The notes under the pieces: model-generated
Database searches by the model: none
Told to the model about the DNA's origin: nothing
Seen by the model: the letters and a program-made list of their open reading frames with translations, nothing else
Shown here: piece by piece, positions 48,850-58,002 of the stretch
Layout: each line of letters opens with the position of its first letter
Numbering within the stretch: position 1 is the stretch's first letter
Program-made: the position numbers and the translations under genes
NCBI GenBank assembly: GCA_039045975.1
Contig: JBCCJA010000012.1
Coordinates: 1-64,000 of the forward strand
DNA length: 64,000 nucleotides
DNA from: JBCCJA01 sp039045975
Lineage (GTDB): Bacteria; Planctomycetota; Planctomycetia; Planctomycetales; Planctomycetaceae
Direction: 5' to 3'

Positions 48850-49953
48850 TTATTCCGTCACGCACTTCGACAACGCTAAGACGGCGTAGCCGGTCACGAG
48901 GGCCGGGTCGCCTTCGTACCAGCGGTCGGCGGCGTTGATCCAGCTGCCGTCGGCGCGTTGGCGGTTCGCGAGCTCCGTCACGAGGTCTTGTCGCCAGTCG
49001 TGGGCACGGCCGTCGGGTGTAATGACCAGCGGCTCGCCGAGGGCGGCGTGGGCCTTCGCGAAGACCTGGTAGTAGTAATACAGCCCCTGCAGCCCCATGC
49101 CGGGGTTTTCGTCGAGGCGATAGTTCCGGCGGGCCCATTCGGCGGCGGCCCGGACGCGGCGGTCGTCGGCGTCGACGCCGGCGTAGAGAAAACTCTTAAG
49201 GCCCGCGTAGGTCATGCTCGCGTACGACCGTAGGCCGCCGTTCGGCGTGACGCCGGCCTTACTCTCTCCGCCGGCGGCGGGGGTGTAGTAAAATCCGCCG
49301 TCGTCGATCTTCGCGCCGAACTTCGTGTCGTTCGAGCCCTCGAGGTTTTGTGTCCGCGCGACGAACAGGAGTGCGTTCTGCATCGCCTCGTCGTCCGGGC
49401 CGGCGCCGGCCGAGCGGAGGGCCTCGACGAGGAACTGCGTGTTCGACATGTCGGGCCGCGCGTGCCGGCCGTAGCCGGCGCCGCCGAAGGAGTAGTCGGC
49501 CGACGTCAGCCCTTCGCCCTCGTCCCACTGCAGGCCGCGTAAGAACGCGTCGGCGGCCGCGATTTCGTCCCGATAGCGGTCGGCGTCTGCCTGCGTCATC
49601 GCGAGCACGGCCAGGCAGGTTTCATAGTTACGGTGCGACGAGCCGTCCCCGTATATCCCGCCGTCGGGGCGGCGGTGGCGGAGTAGGTAGGCGAGGCCTT
49701 TCGCGACGGCAGGGTCGTCGGCGGTGAGTCCTGCTTCGAGCAGCGCGACCGTGGCGACGCCGGTGAAGCCGATGCGGTCGGGCAGGCTCCACCAGCCCTC
49801 GTCGGTCTGCGTCTCTTTCAAAAACGTGACCCCTCGGGCGAGGACCGACGCGGCGTCCCGCGGCTCGTCGGCATGAACGGTCGGGGCAACCGCGAAGCCG
49901 GCCGACGCGACGGCGAGACACGGGAGCAAACGGACCAGCTGGGAGAGAGACAT
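48850..49953 (-). CDS. Secreted prenyltransferase/squalene-oxidase-repeat toroid protein
   Basis: This 367-residue protein has a signal peptide (cleavage near VHADE). It is built of alpha-alpha toroid repeats of the prenyltransferase/squalene cyclase type: GVTFLKETQTDEGWWSLPDR, YLLRHRRPDGGIYGDGSSHR, YETCLAVLAMTQAD and LANRQRADGSWINAADRWY. The repeats carry the QxxDGxW-like signature without a cyclase DXDD motif, so it is probably a binding or structural toroid rather than a cyclase. Such secreted proteins are common in Planctomycetes with unknown function. It is divergent from the SLBB-like gene. Confidence 0.8.
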   Translation of the reverse strand: MSLSQLVRLLPCLAVASAGFAVAPTVHADEPRDAASVLARGVTFLKETQTDEGWWSLPDRIGFTGVATVALLEAGLTADDPAVAKGLAYLLRHRRPDGGIYGDGSSHRNYETCLAVLAMTQADADRYRDEIAAADAFLRGLQWDEGEGLTSADYSFGGAGYGRHARPDMSNTQFLVEALRSAGAGPDDEAMQNALLFVARTQNLEGSNDTKFGAKIDDGGFYYTPAAGGESKAGVTPNGGLRSYASMTYAGLKSFLYAGVDADDRRVRAAAEWARRNYRLDENPGMGLQGLYYYYQVFAKAHAALGEPLVITPDGRAHDWRQDLVTELANRQRADGSWINAADRWYEGDPALVTGYAVLALSKCVTE

Positions 49954-50115
49954 GCGGAGGTTCCTGGAACGCGGGGCGGCGGTGCGTCGCGGACGCGTCC
50001 CGACCGCCGGGGCGCGAAGAATCGGCTGCAGCGGTCGGGCCGACTCTGCCGATTGTACCCGACGGGCGGCCCCCCCTGCGCGGGGAGCCCACGTATCGAT
50101 CCGCGGACGGCCGAC

Positions 50116-51993
50116 ATGCGACGACACGACAGCGACGTGCGAGCGACTCCGGCGTGGGCCGTCGCGGCCTGCATCGCGGTCTGCCTCGGCACGACGGCCT
50201 CGGCCCAAACCGTCGGGTACGGGACCGGAGAGCCGTCGCGTCCGCTGCCCGGTTTCAGCCTGCCGACCGGCGGCCCGGGACTGATTCGGCCGGCCGGGAT
50301 GCGCGTCGCCCCCGGAGTGACGAACACACCGGCCGCCGTCGCCCCGGTGTCGCCTGCCCCCGCTGAAAAAATCGGTGTGATCCACGTCCGCGGGCCGATC
50401 GCGAATCCGCACATGAAAAAGCTGGCGATCGGGCGCGATCCCGTTTCGGTCGGCGAAGTCGTCGGACACGCCGGCGGGCTCTCGGCGGCGTCGGACGGTG
50501 GGTTCTACATCTATCGCGACGGTAAACGGTCGGCGACGTTCGACGTCGAGACCGACAGCGATCTCGCCCTTTACGCCGGCGACGTGATCATCTTCGGCAC
50601 GGCGACGGCGGAAGTCGCCGACGCGTCAGATTCGAGCGGCGACCACGGCGTCGGCTTCGCGGCCTCGCGTGCCGCGGCCTCCTATGGCGATCCGCAAGAG
50701 ATCCGTGAGTTTTACGTCGACTCGGCGATCACGCTGACCGAGTTTTTGGCCCGTCACGGCCTGAGCGATCTTCCGCCCGACGCGATCGAAATCATCAACC
50801 CCGGCGGCATCCGGACCGTCGGCTTCGAAGACGGGGCCGAGACGATCCTCGAGCCCGGGGCGAAGATCATCATCCGGCCGCGATACTTCTTCGCCCGGAA
50901 AGCGGCGGAAAAGGCGGCGGACTCGCAGGCCACGTCGGATCCCGTCGTGGCGTCCGCCCCCGCTCTCAATCTTCCCACCATTCCCGAGCCGAAACCCGCG
51001 AACGATTCTGCGATCGCACTGCCCGCAGTTGCGCCGATCGGGCGGTCCGCGGTCGCCGCCCGCCCGCCGGTCGATCCGCCGACGCTCGGGCCCTCGCCCG
51101 TCGATATCGGCGTGACCGAGACGACTTCGCCGCCCGCGGCCGCCGACGAGAACGCGGAGGTGAGCCTCCTGACCGATCGGGTCGATCTCGGTGCCGTCGA
51201 CATCCTCCCGCCGCCGCCGATGTCGGGCGCGGCGCTCGCTTGGCAGGCACCGCCCGCCGTCGAGGCGACGGAACCTGCCGGAGCGTCGGCAGTCCGCGTC
51301 GCCGCCGCGCCGCCGATCGACACGGTCAGTCTTGCCGCCGACGAGCCCGCCGCGGACACCCGTACGGCCGCGGCCGGCCCGTCGGCGGCCGTTTTGTTCC
51401 TGATGTCGCTGCCGTTCGTCGCGGCCGTCGGCGTGCTCGGCTGGCTCGGCGGGACACGCTTCGCCGAATTGCGGGGCGGTTCGGAGACGGGCGAATCGAG
51501 TCTTCCGTCAGAAACGTCGGCCGAGCGGCACGACGTCATCGAGTTCTCGGCGACCGACGCATCCGCCGCGGCAATCTCCGGGTCGATCGACGCGACGCCC
51601 GAGATCCTTTCTGCCGAGGACGAGGTCCATCCTGCCGTCTCGGCACCCGAAGAAACGCACACCGACGTCGTCCCCGACGAGGTCACCGACGAAACGCTCC
51701 GCCGACTGCTGCGGGACGATTTCCCGGTCGAGGTCGAGCCGCTGCGGCTGCCGGCCTCGTTGAAGCTGTTCGGCCGCTCGCCGGGCCTCGCCCGCCTCCG
51801 GGTCGACGCCGCCGGCCCGGTCGCCCGCGGCCCGCATTTCGCGAAGACATCGTCCCGTGCGGCGACTGCGGCCGCTGCTACCCCCGTCGCCACGCCCGTC
51901 GCGGCCGGCGGTGACGTCTCACCGAACGCCGCGCTCGTCGACGCCATCCTCCGCCAAGCCGGGCTCGGGTCCGGCGGCCGCACTCCCTCCTGA
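50116..51993 (+). CDS. SLBB-like beta-grasp membrane protein
   Basis: This 625-residue protein has a signal-like N-terminus (WAVAACIAVCLGTTASAQ). Two beta-grasp modules like the SLBB domains of polysaccharide export proteins follow: residues about 85-165 (IGVIHVRGPIANP to LALYAGDVIIFG) and 205-270 (EFYVDSAITLTEFLARHGL to ILEPGAKIIIRPRYFF). An Ala/Pro-rich spacer of about 150 residues, a membrane helix at about 424-446 (LFLMSLPFVAAVGVLGWLGG) and an acidic C-terminal tail come next. The ATG at 50116 is chosen for the signal sequence; the frame is open further upstream. The actin-like gene begins 19 bases after its stop. No Wza-type polysaccharide export signature is seen, so function is open. 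Confidence 0.7.
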   Translation: MRRHDSDVRATPAWAVAACIAVCLGTTASAQTVGYGTGEPSRPLPGFSLPTGGPGLIRPAGMRVAPGVTNTPAAVAPVSPAPAEKIGVIHVRGPIANPHMKKLAIGRDPVSVGEVVGHAGGLSAASDGGFYIYRDGKRSATFDVETDSDLALYAGDVIIFGTATAEVADASDSSGDHGVGFAASRAAASYGDPQEIREFYVDSAITLTEFLARHGLSDLPPDAIEIINPGGIRTVGFEDGAETILEPGAKIIIRPRYFFARKAAEKAADSQATSDPVVASAPALNLPTIPEPKPANDSAIALPAVAPIGRSAVAARPPVDPPTLGPSPVDIGVTETTSPPAAADENAEVSLLTDRVDLGAVDILPPPPMSGAALAWQAPPAVEATEPAGASAVRVAAAPPIDTVSLAADEPAADTRTAAAGPSAAVLFLMSLPFVAAVGVLGWLGGTRFAELRGGSETGESSLPSETSAERHDVIEFSATDASAAAISGSIDATPEILSAEDEVHPAVSAPEETHTDVVPDEVTDETLRRLLRDDFPVEVEPLRLPASLKLFGRSPGLARLRVDAAGPVARGPHFAKTSSRAATAAAATPVATPVAAGGDVSPNAALVDAILRQAGLGSGGRTPS

Positions 51994-52012
51994 AGACCCG
52001 GAACGGAAGCCG

Positions 52013-53044
52013 ATGAGCCTCGGACTCGAACTCGGGACCGACGCGGTCCGCTCGCTGCGGTTGCGTGGCGACCGCCTGATCGCGCGGAACGCCCCGTCCC
52101 GCTACTGCCTGCTCGCCGACGCGCCGCAGGTCCGCGAACTGCTCGACAAATCGGGCCTCGCCTACGCCGTCTGCGACGGGCAGATCGCCCTGCTCGGGGA
52201 CGCCGCGGTCGAGGCCGACGGCCTGTTCGGCCGGCCGTCGCTGCCGCTGCTGCCCGACGGCAAGGTCCCCGCCGAAGACCCTCCGGCCCGTCAGATCATC
52301 GCCGCCCTGGTCGAGAGTCTGCTGCCGGCGCCGGGTGCACCGGGCATGATCTGCGGCCTCGTCCTGCCCGGGGCTGCCGACGAGGACGGCGGGCCCGACT
52401 TTCTGACGCATCTGATCCGGCTGCGCGGCTACACGCCGGCCGTCGTGTCCGCGGCCCGGGCGGCGGCGCTCGCGACGCTCGAGGGGCAGCGTTTCACGGG
52501 GCTGACGCTGGTGATGGGGTCGGCTTCGGTCGAGATGTCGTTCGTGCGGGCCGGCCGCGTGGTCGGCGCGACGCGGATCGATCAAGGAACCGACGCCCTC
52601 GACGGCGACGTCGCCGAGCGGGAAGAACTCTACGTCTACGACGCCGAGGGACACCGCTACCGCGACGAGAAGACGGTCCGCCAATCTCGCGAGGAATTCG
52701 CCGGGACACTCACGTCCCCGGCCGGGCCGAGAGAGAAGCACATCGCGGGCTGTTACGCAGGTTGGATCGACACGCTTTTGGCGGAGGCGTCGGGCGAGGG
52801 CCCGGCGGGCGTCACGCCGGAAGCCGTGCCGCTCGTCTGCGTTGGCCCGCCGACCCAGATTCCCGGCTTCCAGCCGTTCCTGGCCGGCCGCATCGCGGAG
52901 ACGAAGCTGCCGGTCGAGGTCTCACAGATCCGCGTCGCCGACGCGGATCTGACGCTGGCCCGCGGGGCACTGATCCACGCCGAACTCGAACGCGCCGCCG
53001 CGGTAAGCCGCACAGGCGGGGCGGGGATGACGCGGGTCGCGTAG
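52013..53044 (+). CDS. Degenerate actin/MreB-fold protein
   Basis: This 343-residue protein follows the MreB/ParM/FtsA-type actin fold order. Phosphate-1 is LELGTDAVRSLRL (5-17). GMICGLVLPG comes before the mid-domain, with SAARAAALATLEG (146-158) at the connect-1 position. Phosphate-2 is LTLVMGSASVE (164-174, keeping Glu174). The adenosine motif is VCVGPPTQIPGFQPFL (275-290), followed by ADADLTLARGALI. The Asp and Gly-rich DIGGGTTE of phosphate-2 is degraded to VMGSASVE, so ATP hydrolysis may be weak or lost. The ATG at 52013 follows GGAACGGAAG, 19 bases after the SLBB-like gene, so the two are probably one operon. Confidence 0.65.
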   Translation: MSLGLELGTDAVRSLRLRGDRLIARNAPSRYCLLADAPQVRELLDKSGLAYAVCDGQIALLGDAAVEADGLFGRPSLPLLPDGKVPAEDPPARQIIAALVESLLPAPGAPGMICGLVLPGAADEDGGPDFLTHLIRLRGYTPAVVSAARAAALATLEGQRFTGLTLVMGSASVEMSFVRAGRVVGATRIDQGTDALDGDVAEREELYVYDAEGHRYRDEKTVRQSREEFAGTLTSPAGPREKHIAGCYAGWIDTLLAEASGEGPAGVTPEAVPLVCVGPPTQIPGFQPFLAGRIAETKLPVEVSQIRVADADLTLARGALIHAELERAAAVSRTGGAGMTRVA

Positions 53045-53250
53045 TTGGCGCCCGGCCGGTCGAGAGTTTCTCCGGACCACTCGTTCGCGAGTCGGAGAGT
53101 GAGAGATCGGCGTCGATGTTTGTGCGACGGCACACACGGCGTGCTGATCCTCGTCGAGCTTTCGGAAAGCGCGTCGAGTCCGAGTTCCCGGTCGATCCGC
53201 CCGCACGGCGTTCGGCCTCAAGGGCTGAGCCTTTGGGCTCGCGATTTCGT

Positions 53251-54657
53251 TTACGCCAAGATCTCTTCAACCACGCGCCCGTGGACGTCGGTCAGGCGGA
53301 AGTCTCGCCCGGCGTACTCGTACGTCAGGCCTTCGTGGTCGAGGCCGAGCAGGTGCAGGATCGTGGCGTGGAAGTCGTGGGTGTGGACCTTGCCCTCGAC
53401 GGCCTCGTAGCCGAACTCGTCGGTCGCGCCGTACGAGAACCCGCCCTTCACGCCGCCGCCCGCCATCCACGACGTGAAGCCCTTGTTGTTGTGGTCGCGG
53501 CCGTCGTCGCCCTGGGCGTAGGGCGTGCGGCCGAACTCGCCGGTCCAGATCACGAGCGTGTCGTCGAGCAGGCCCCGTTTTTTAAGGTCGGCCAGCAGCC
53601 CGGCGATCGGCTTGTCGATCGAGCGGCAGTTGTCAGCGAGGGCCTGGGTCAGGTTGAAGTGCTGGTCCCAGCCGCCGGCGGTCACCTCGACGAACCGTAC
53701 GCCGGCTTCGACGAGCCGTCGGGCGACGAGGCACTGCCGGCCGAAGCCTTCGGTTTCGGAATCGTCGATCCCGTAGGCGTTCCGCGTCGCGGCCGATTCG
53801 TTATTAAGGTCGAGCACCTCCGGCAGGTCGGCCTGCATGCGGAAGGCGAGTTCGTAACTTTCGATCATGCCTTCGACCGGGTCGTTGTCGACGTCCCGCT
53901 GCAGCTTGGCGGCGTTTAACTTCTGGACGAAGTCGAGCTGACGCCGCTGAGCCGGGGTCGCGTAGCGTTCGTTCTTAATATTCTCGACGGTCAGGCTGCC
54001 CCCGCGACGGCCGCGCCCGCGGCCGATCGGCGTGCCCTGCGTGATCGCCGGCAGGAAGGAGCTGCCGTAGTTCTGTGGCCCGCCCTGGGACGTCGGCGGG
54101 TTAAGGCTGACGAAACCGGGCAGGTTCGCGTTCTCCGTACCGAGCCCGTAGACGGTCCACGCCCCTAGGCTGGGGCGGACGAACTGGCTGGAGCCGGTGT
54201 GCAACGCGAGAAACGCCTGCGGGTGGGCCGGGACGTCGGTCTGCATGCCGTGGAGCAGGCAGAGGTCGTCGGCCCGCGTCGCGAGGTTCGGGAACAGCTC
54301 GCTGATCCACAGGCCGCTGTCGCCGTGGCGGTTAAACTTCCAGGGAGACCCCAGCAGTTGTCCGTTGCCGCGGCGGTTGCGTCCGACGGGCGAGCTTTCG
54401 CCGTTCCGTTTATTAAGCGTCGGCTTATAGTCGAACGTGTCGACGTGGCTGGGCCCGCCGCCCATGCACAGGAAGATCACGTTTTTCGCCCGGGGGGCGA
54501 AGTGCGGCGGCTTCGTCGACAGGGAGCCTTCGGTCGTCGTGTCGGCGGCGGCCGGCTTCGCCGCCAAGCCCTGCAGGGCGAGCATGCCGAAGCCGCCTGC
54601 CGCGACGCGGAGCGTATCGCGGCGTGAAGCCGCGGGTGTCTTGAGATAATTGAGCAT
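53251..54657 (-). CDS. DUF1501 protein with Tat-type signal
   Basis: This 468-residue protein of the DUF1501 family (PF07394, alkaline-phosphatase-like fold) is very common in Planctomycetes. The twin-arginine signal SRRDTLRVAAGGFGMLALQG (from residue 11) predicts folded export. Family motifs are KNVIFLCMGGGPSHVDTFDY, GLWISELFPNLATRADDLCL, VRFVEVTAGGWDQHFNL, VIWTGEFGRTPYAQGDDGRD and GRDFRLTDVHGRVVEEIL. It is paired with the DUF1549/1553 gene upstream, the usual two-gene module, across an 88-base gap containing a palindrome. The biochemical role is unproven. Several leucine and isoleucine codons end in T or use TTA, giving many TTAA words. Confidence 0.92.
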   Translation of the reverse strand: MLNYLKTPAASRRDTLRVAAGGFGMLALQGLAAKPAAADTTTEGSLSTKPPHFAPRAKNVIFLCMGGGPSHVDTFDYKPTLNKRNGESSPVGRNRRGNGQLLGSPWKFNRHGDSGLWISELFPNLATRADDLCLLHGMQTDVPAHPQAFLALHTGSSQFVRPSLGAWTVYGLGTENANLPGFVSLNPPTSQGGPQNYGSSFLPAITQGTPIGRGRGRRGGSLTVENIKNERYATPAQRRQLDFVQKLNAAKLQRDVDNDPVEGMIESYELAFRMQADLPEVLDLNNESAATRNAYGIDDSETEGFGRQCLVARRLVEAGVRFVEVTAGGWDQHFNLTQALADNCRSIDKPIAGLLADLKKRGLLDDTLVIWTGEFGRTPYAQGDDGRDHNNKGFTSWMAGGGVKGGFSYGATDEFGYEAVEGKVHTHDFHATILHLLGLDHEGLTYEYAGRDFRLTDVHGRVVEEILA

Positions 54658-54679
54658 CGGGGCCGGCCCTTTTTTATTT

Positions 54680-54740
54680 GCCCGCGGCGTGAGCCGTGGG
54701 TGCTTAAAGTCAGGAGGTCTCCACCGCTCGCGCGGCGGGC
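54680..54740. repeat. REP-like palindrome, copy 2
   Basis: Arms GCCCGCGGCGTGAGCCGTGG (54680-54699) and CCACCGCTCGCGCGGCGGGC (54721-54740) are complementary at 17 of 20 positions with a 21-base loop. The left arm matches the palindrome at 37478-37553 at 18 of 20 positions. It sits between the DUF1549/1553 and DUF1501 genes of one operon. Confidence 0.6.
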
Positions 54741-54745
54741 TGGTT

Positions 54746-57058
54746 TTAATCGAGGTAGCGGAATTCGGCCGTCGCGAAGAGTGCCTGGGCGAAGGCGACC
54801 GTCGCGTCGCGTCGGGGGTTCGTCGTGGACGGTTCGGCCGATTCGGGGCGCCGGTCGAACCGTCCGCGGAAGCGATCGGCGAATCGGCCGGCCTGTCCTC
54901 GGGTCCGCAGCGTCGTCGTCCGCGGCACGATCTCGGGCGAAGCGGCTGACCCCTGCGTGCGGGCGAAGTCGACCAAGAACGCGCGGGTCAACGCCTGTTC
55001 GCCGCGGGTCGGCGGGCGGCCGAGGGCGAGCCGGTAGGCGTACTCGACGCTGCGGGCGTCCGACATGCCCATGGCGATCACGCGGTCGGCAAACTTCTCG
55101 GCCAACTCCATGACCCGTTCGTCGTTCAGCACGTATAGGGCCTGCGAGGGAATCGATGTCTCCGGCCGGTCACCCGTGACGTTGTTCGGGTCGGCGAAGT
55201 CGAAGACCTCCAGCGACTCCGGGATCTGTGCACGCACGATCGGCAGGTAGACCGAGCGGTGGTCGGAGATTGCCATTCTTTCTAGCTTGCCGAACCGCTC
55301 CGCGGACCGCGTCTGTCCCGCTTCCGTGTAAACCGGTGAGCCCTCCGCCGGCCGGCGGTCGAGCACGCCGCTGACGGCGAGCATCGCGTCGCGGATCGCC
55401 TCGGCGGGAAGGCGGCGTTTGCTCATCCGCCACAGGTAGATGTTGTCGGGGTCGCTCAACGCGTTCGCCGCCGTGTAGTCGGACGACATGCGGTAGGTCC
55501 GCGTCAGGACCAATTTTTTGATGAGGGCCTTCGTGCTCCAGCCGTTTTCGGTAAACCAGACGGCGAGATAGTCGAGCAGTTCCGGGTGACTCGGCTCGAA
55601 GCCCATGATGCCGAAGTTGTCGGGTGTTTCGACGAGTCCCCGGCCGAACAGATGCCCCCAGACGCGGTTCACATAGACGCGGGCGGTCAGCGGGTTGCCG
55701 GGCGAAGTGATCCACTCCGCCAGTTCGAGCCGACCGCTCTGTCCGCGGGCGATCTCGGGACGGGGCTCGTCGGTAAGCACCTGCAGAAAGCCGCGGCGTA
55801 CTAAGTCGCCCGGCTTGTCGGGTTCGCCGCGGACGCGGACGGCGGTGTCGGCCGGGCGGAGCCGGTCTTTGACGCCCGCGGCTAGTTTCCGGGGGCGGTT
55901 GTCGTTGTCGTACAGCTCCAGCTTCGCCTTGTCGTTCTGGATGATCGCGGTGCGGACGATGCGGGCCGCGGGGTTCGATGAAGGAGACGCGTCCGCGGAG
56001 CTGTCGAGCCGGTCGCGGATGCGGCGGACCTGCTCCGGATTGAGTGTGTTCCCAAGAGGAACATCTGCGTCCTCGGGCAGCCTCAGGGCCCGAGAGCCGC
56101 GACGGGCGTTCTGCAAGAACGGCAGTCCCGCCCGCAGGTCGGTGCTGAGGAAGATCCCCGCCATCGCGTAGTAGTCTTCGGTCGGGATCGGGTCGAATTC
56201 GTGGTCGTGACAGCGGGCGCACGCGACGGTCAGCCCGAGCATGCCGCGGCCGACGGTGTCTATTTGTTCGTCGGCGACGTCGAGCATGTATTGCTCGCTG
56301 TTCCGCTCGTTCTGCGACTTCGGGCCGAGGGCGAGGAAGCCGGTCGCGATCGCCTGCTCCGCGGCGGCGGTGTCGTCCGCGGCGTCGAGCAGGTCGCCGG
56401 CGACCTGCTCCGTGAAGAAGCGGTCGATCGGTTTGTCGGCGTTGAAGCTGGCGATCACGTAGTCGCGGTACCGCCACGCGAGCGGCATGAACACGTTCGC
56501 CTCTTTACCGGTCGATTCGGCGTACCGAGCGACGTCGAGCCAGTGTCGGCCCCACGTCTCGCCGAAGTGCGGCGAGGCGAGCAGGCGGTCGACGAGCCGG
56601 CCGACGGCGACGTCGTCGGCCGCCGGGTCGTCGACGAATTTGTCGAGTTCTTCGGGCCCGGGCGGTAGGCCGGTCAGGTCGAACCACAGCCGCCGGCCGA
56701 GCGTACGGCGGTCGGCGTCGCCGACCGGTTCGAGGCCCTCTTCTTCGAGTGCGGCCCGGACGTAGCGGTCGACGTCGTCCCTCGCCCAGCGGCGGTCGCG
56801 GACGACTTCGGGCGTCTCGACGACCGGCGGGTGAAAGGCCCAGTGATCGCGGGCTTCCGTGAGATCGATTTCGCCCTCGACCGGGGCGTCGGGGTCGTGG
56901 GCTTGGCCGCGGTCCGCGGGGCCGGCGAGCCGTTCCAGAATCGCCCGCAGACGTGCCCCGTCGCGGGAGCGGTCCTGCGCGTCGGCCTCGATCGCGGCCG
57001 AACCCGCAACGGCGGCGAGGCAAACCCCGCAGAGGGCGATACGAACCGACTGGGACAT
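54746..57058 (-). CDS. DUF1549/DUF1553 (PSCyt2/PSD1) protein
   Basis: This 770-residue exported protein has the planctomycete DUF1549 domain (about 85-300), with YVRAALEEEGLEPV, GRRLWFDLTGLPPGPEELD, WGRHWLDVARYAESTGKE and a CxxCH haem-type site in CARCHDHEFDPIPTEDYYA. The DUF1553 domain (about 470-760) includes LAEWITSPGNPLTARVYVNR, NRVWGHLFGRGLVETPDNFG and TRTYRMSSDY. The N-terminal PSCyt1 cytochrome domain found in many relatives is absent; only a signal peptide and a short linker precede DUF1549. It is partnered with DUF1501 and thought to act in polysaccharide or redox-linked degradation, without biochemical proof. Confidence 0.92.
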   Translation of the reverse strand: MSQSVRIALCGVCLAAVAGSAAIEADAQDRSRDGARLRAILERLAGPADRGQAHDPDAPVEGEIDLTEARDHWAFHPPVVETPEVVRDRRWARDDVDRYVRAALEEEGLEPVGDADRRTLGRRLWFDLTGLPPGPEELDKFVDDPAADDVAVGRLVDRLLASPHFGETWGRHWLDVARYAESTGKEANVFMPLAWRYRDYVIASFNADKPIDRFFTEQVAGDLLDAADDTAAAEQAIATGFLALGPKSQNERNSEQYMLDVADEQIDTVGRGMLGLTVACARCHDHEFDPIPTEDYYAMAGIFLSTDLRAGLPFLQNARRGSRALRLPEDADVPLGNTLNPEQVRRIRDRLDSSADASPSSNPAARIVRTAIIQNDKAKLELYDNDNRPRKLAAGVKDRLRPADTAVRVRGEPDKPGDLVRRGFLQVLTDEPRPEIARGQSGRLELAEWITSPGNPLTARVYVNRVWGHLFGRGLVETPDNFGIMGFEPSHPELLDYLAVWFTENGWSTKALIKKLVLTRTYRMSSDYTAANALSDPDNIYLWRMSKRRLPAEAIRDAMLAVSGVLDRRPAEGSPVYTEAGQTRSAERFGKLERMAISDHRSVYLPIVRAQIPESLEVFDFADPNNVTGDRPETSIPSQALYVLNDERVMELAEKFADRVIAMGMSDARSVEYAYRLALGRPPTRGEQALTRAFLVDFARTQGSAASPEIVPRTTTLRTRGQAGRFADRFRGRFDRRPESAEPSTTNPRRDATVAFAQALFATAEFRYLD

Positions 57059-57270
57059 GATCGGGTCCGGGCTGTCGCGGATCGGAGGCTGGAAGCCGCG
57101 GGAGAGAGCGTCCCGCGATTCAACCCCGCGGTTGCCGAGGTGTTTCGTCTCGATCGGCCCGATCTTCGCAGATTTTCGTTACGCCGGGGAAAGAAGTCCG
57201 CGCCGGTGCCGAGCCGGAGGCTGTGATAAGATGGATTGGGGAGACAAATTGCTCGGAACGGGAGATCGAT

Positions 57271-57918
57271 ATGGCGACCGTGCCGCCGCCCGAACTCGAC
57301 GCCGCGTCGGTGCTCGACCCTACGCCGGCCCCGACTTCTCTGGACGCCTCATGTGCCGGGATGGCGATGAGCGAGGTCGAATACGCGGCGGTCGACGACT
57401 GGGACCGGGCGTACCGCTTCGAACTGCTCGACGGGAGAATCGTCGTGAGCCCGGCCCCGAATTTTCCCGCCCGTACGCTGGTCGAAGCCCTGTCGCGAAA
57501 GCTGTGGCAGTACTTTAAGGCGGTCGATGACTCGACGCTCGACCACACGACGGTCGCTGAGCAAGATATCAAGACGTCAAGCGGCGTCCGTCGGGGCGAC
57601 CGCGTCGTCTGGTGCGGGCTCGGCCGCACGCCGAAGCTCGCCGACGTGCCGACGATCGCCGTCGAGATCGTCTCGAAGGACAAACGCGACCGCCATCGCG
57701 ACTTCGTCGAGAAGCGACGCGAGTACCTCCAAGCCGGTGTCCGCGAGTATTGGATCTTCGACCCGTTCCGCCGCACGCTGACGGTCTGCACGACGGCCGA
57801 AGGCGACGCGGGACGGAAGGTCGTGAAGGCGACGGGAACCTATCGCACGGCCCTGCTGCCCGGCTTTGAATTATCGATCGCCGAGTTGCTGGCCGAGGCC
57901 GACGCGGTCGGGGGATAA
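57271..57918 (+). CDS. Uma2 family endonuclease-like protein, copy 1
   Basis: This 215-residue protein of the Uma2/DUF820 family has a PD-(D/E)xK nuclease-like fold. The pattern is YRFELLDGRIVVSPAP (about 48-63), Asp110 in RRGDRVVWCG, Glu132 in VEIVSKDKRDRHRDF with Lys148 after it, and GVREYWIFDPFRRTLTV. The start is ATG 57271 with GGGAG eight bases upstream. The family is common in cyanobacteria and Planctomycetes; nuclease activity is predicted, not shown. It is 85 bases before DAHP synthase, and a same-length paralogue follows that gene. Confidence 0.85.
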   Translation: MATVPPPELDAASVLDPTPAPTSLDASCAGMAMSEVEYAAVDDWDRAYRFELLDGRIVVSPAPNFPARTLVEALSRKLWQYFKAVDDSTLDHTTVAEQDIKTSSGVRRGDRVVWCGLGRTPKLADVPTIAVEIVSKDKRDRHRDFVEKRREYLQAGVREYWIFDPFRRTLTVCTTAEGDAGRKVVKATGTYRTALLPGFELSIAELLAEADAVGG

Positions 57919-58002
57919 TTCCGACGGGATCGGCCCTCCGACCGTTTTGATCTTATCCATCTCTTGAAATGCGGCAGGCGGGGCCTGCTCTACGGACTCT
58001 CC

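Noticed and set aside
53200..53250. Small AAGGGC-TGA-GCCTTT hairpin between the actin-like and DUF1501 genes
   Set aside because: The stem is only about six pairs with one mismatch and has no T run on either strand; too weak to call a terminator.
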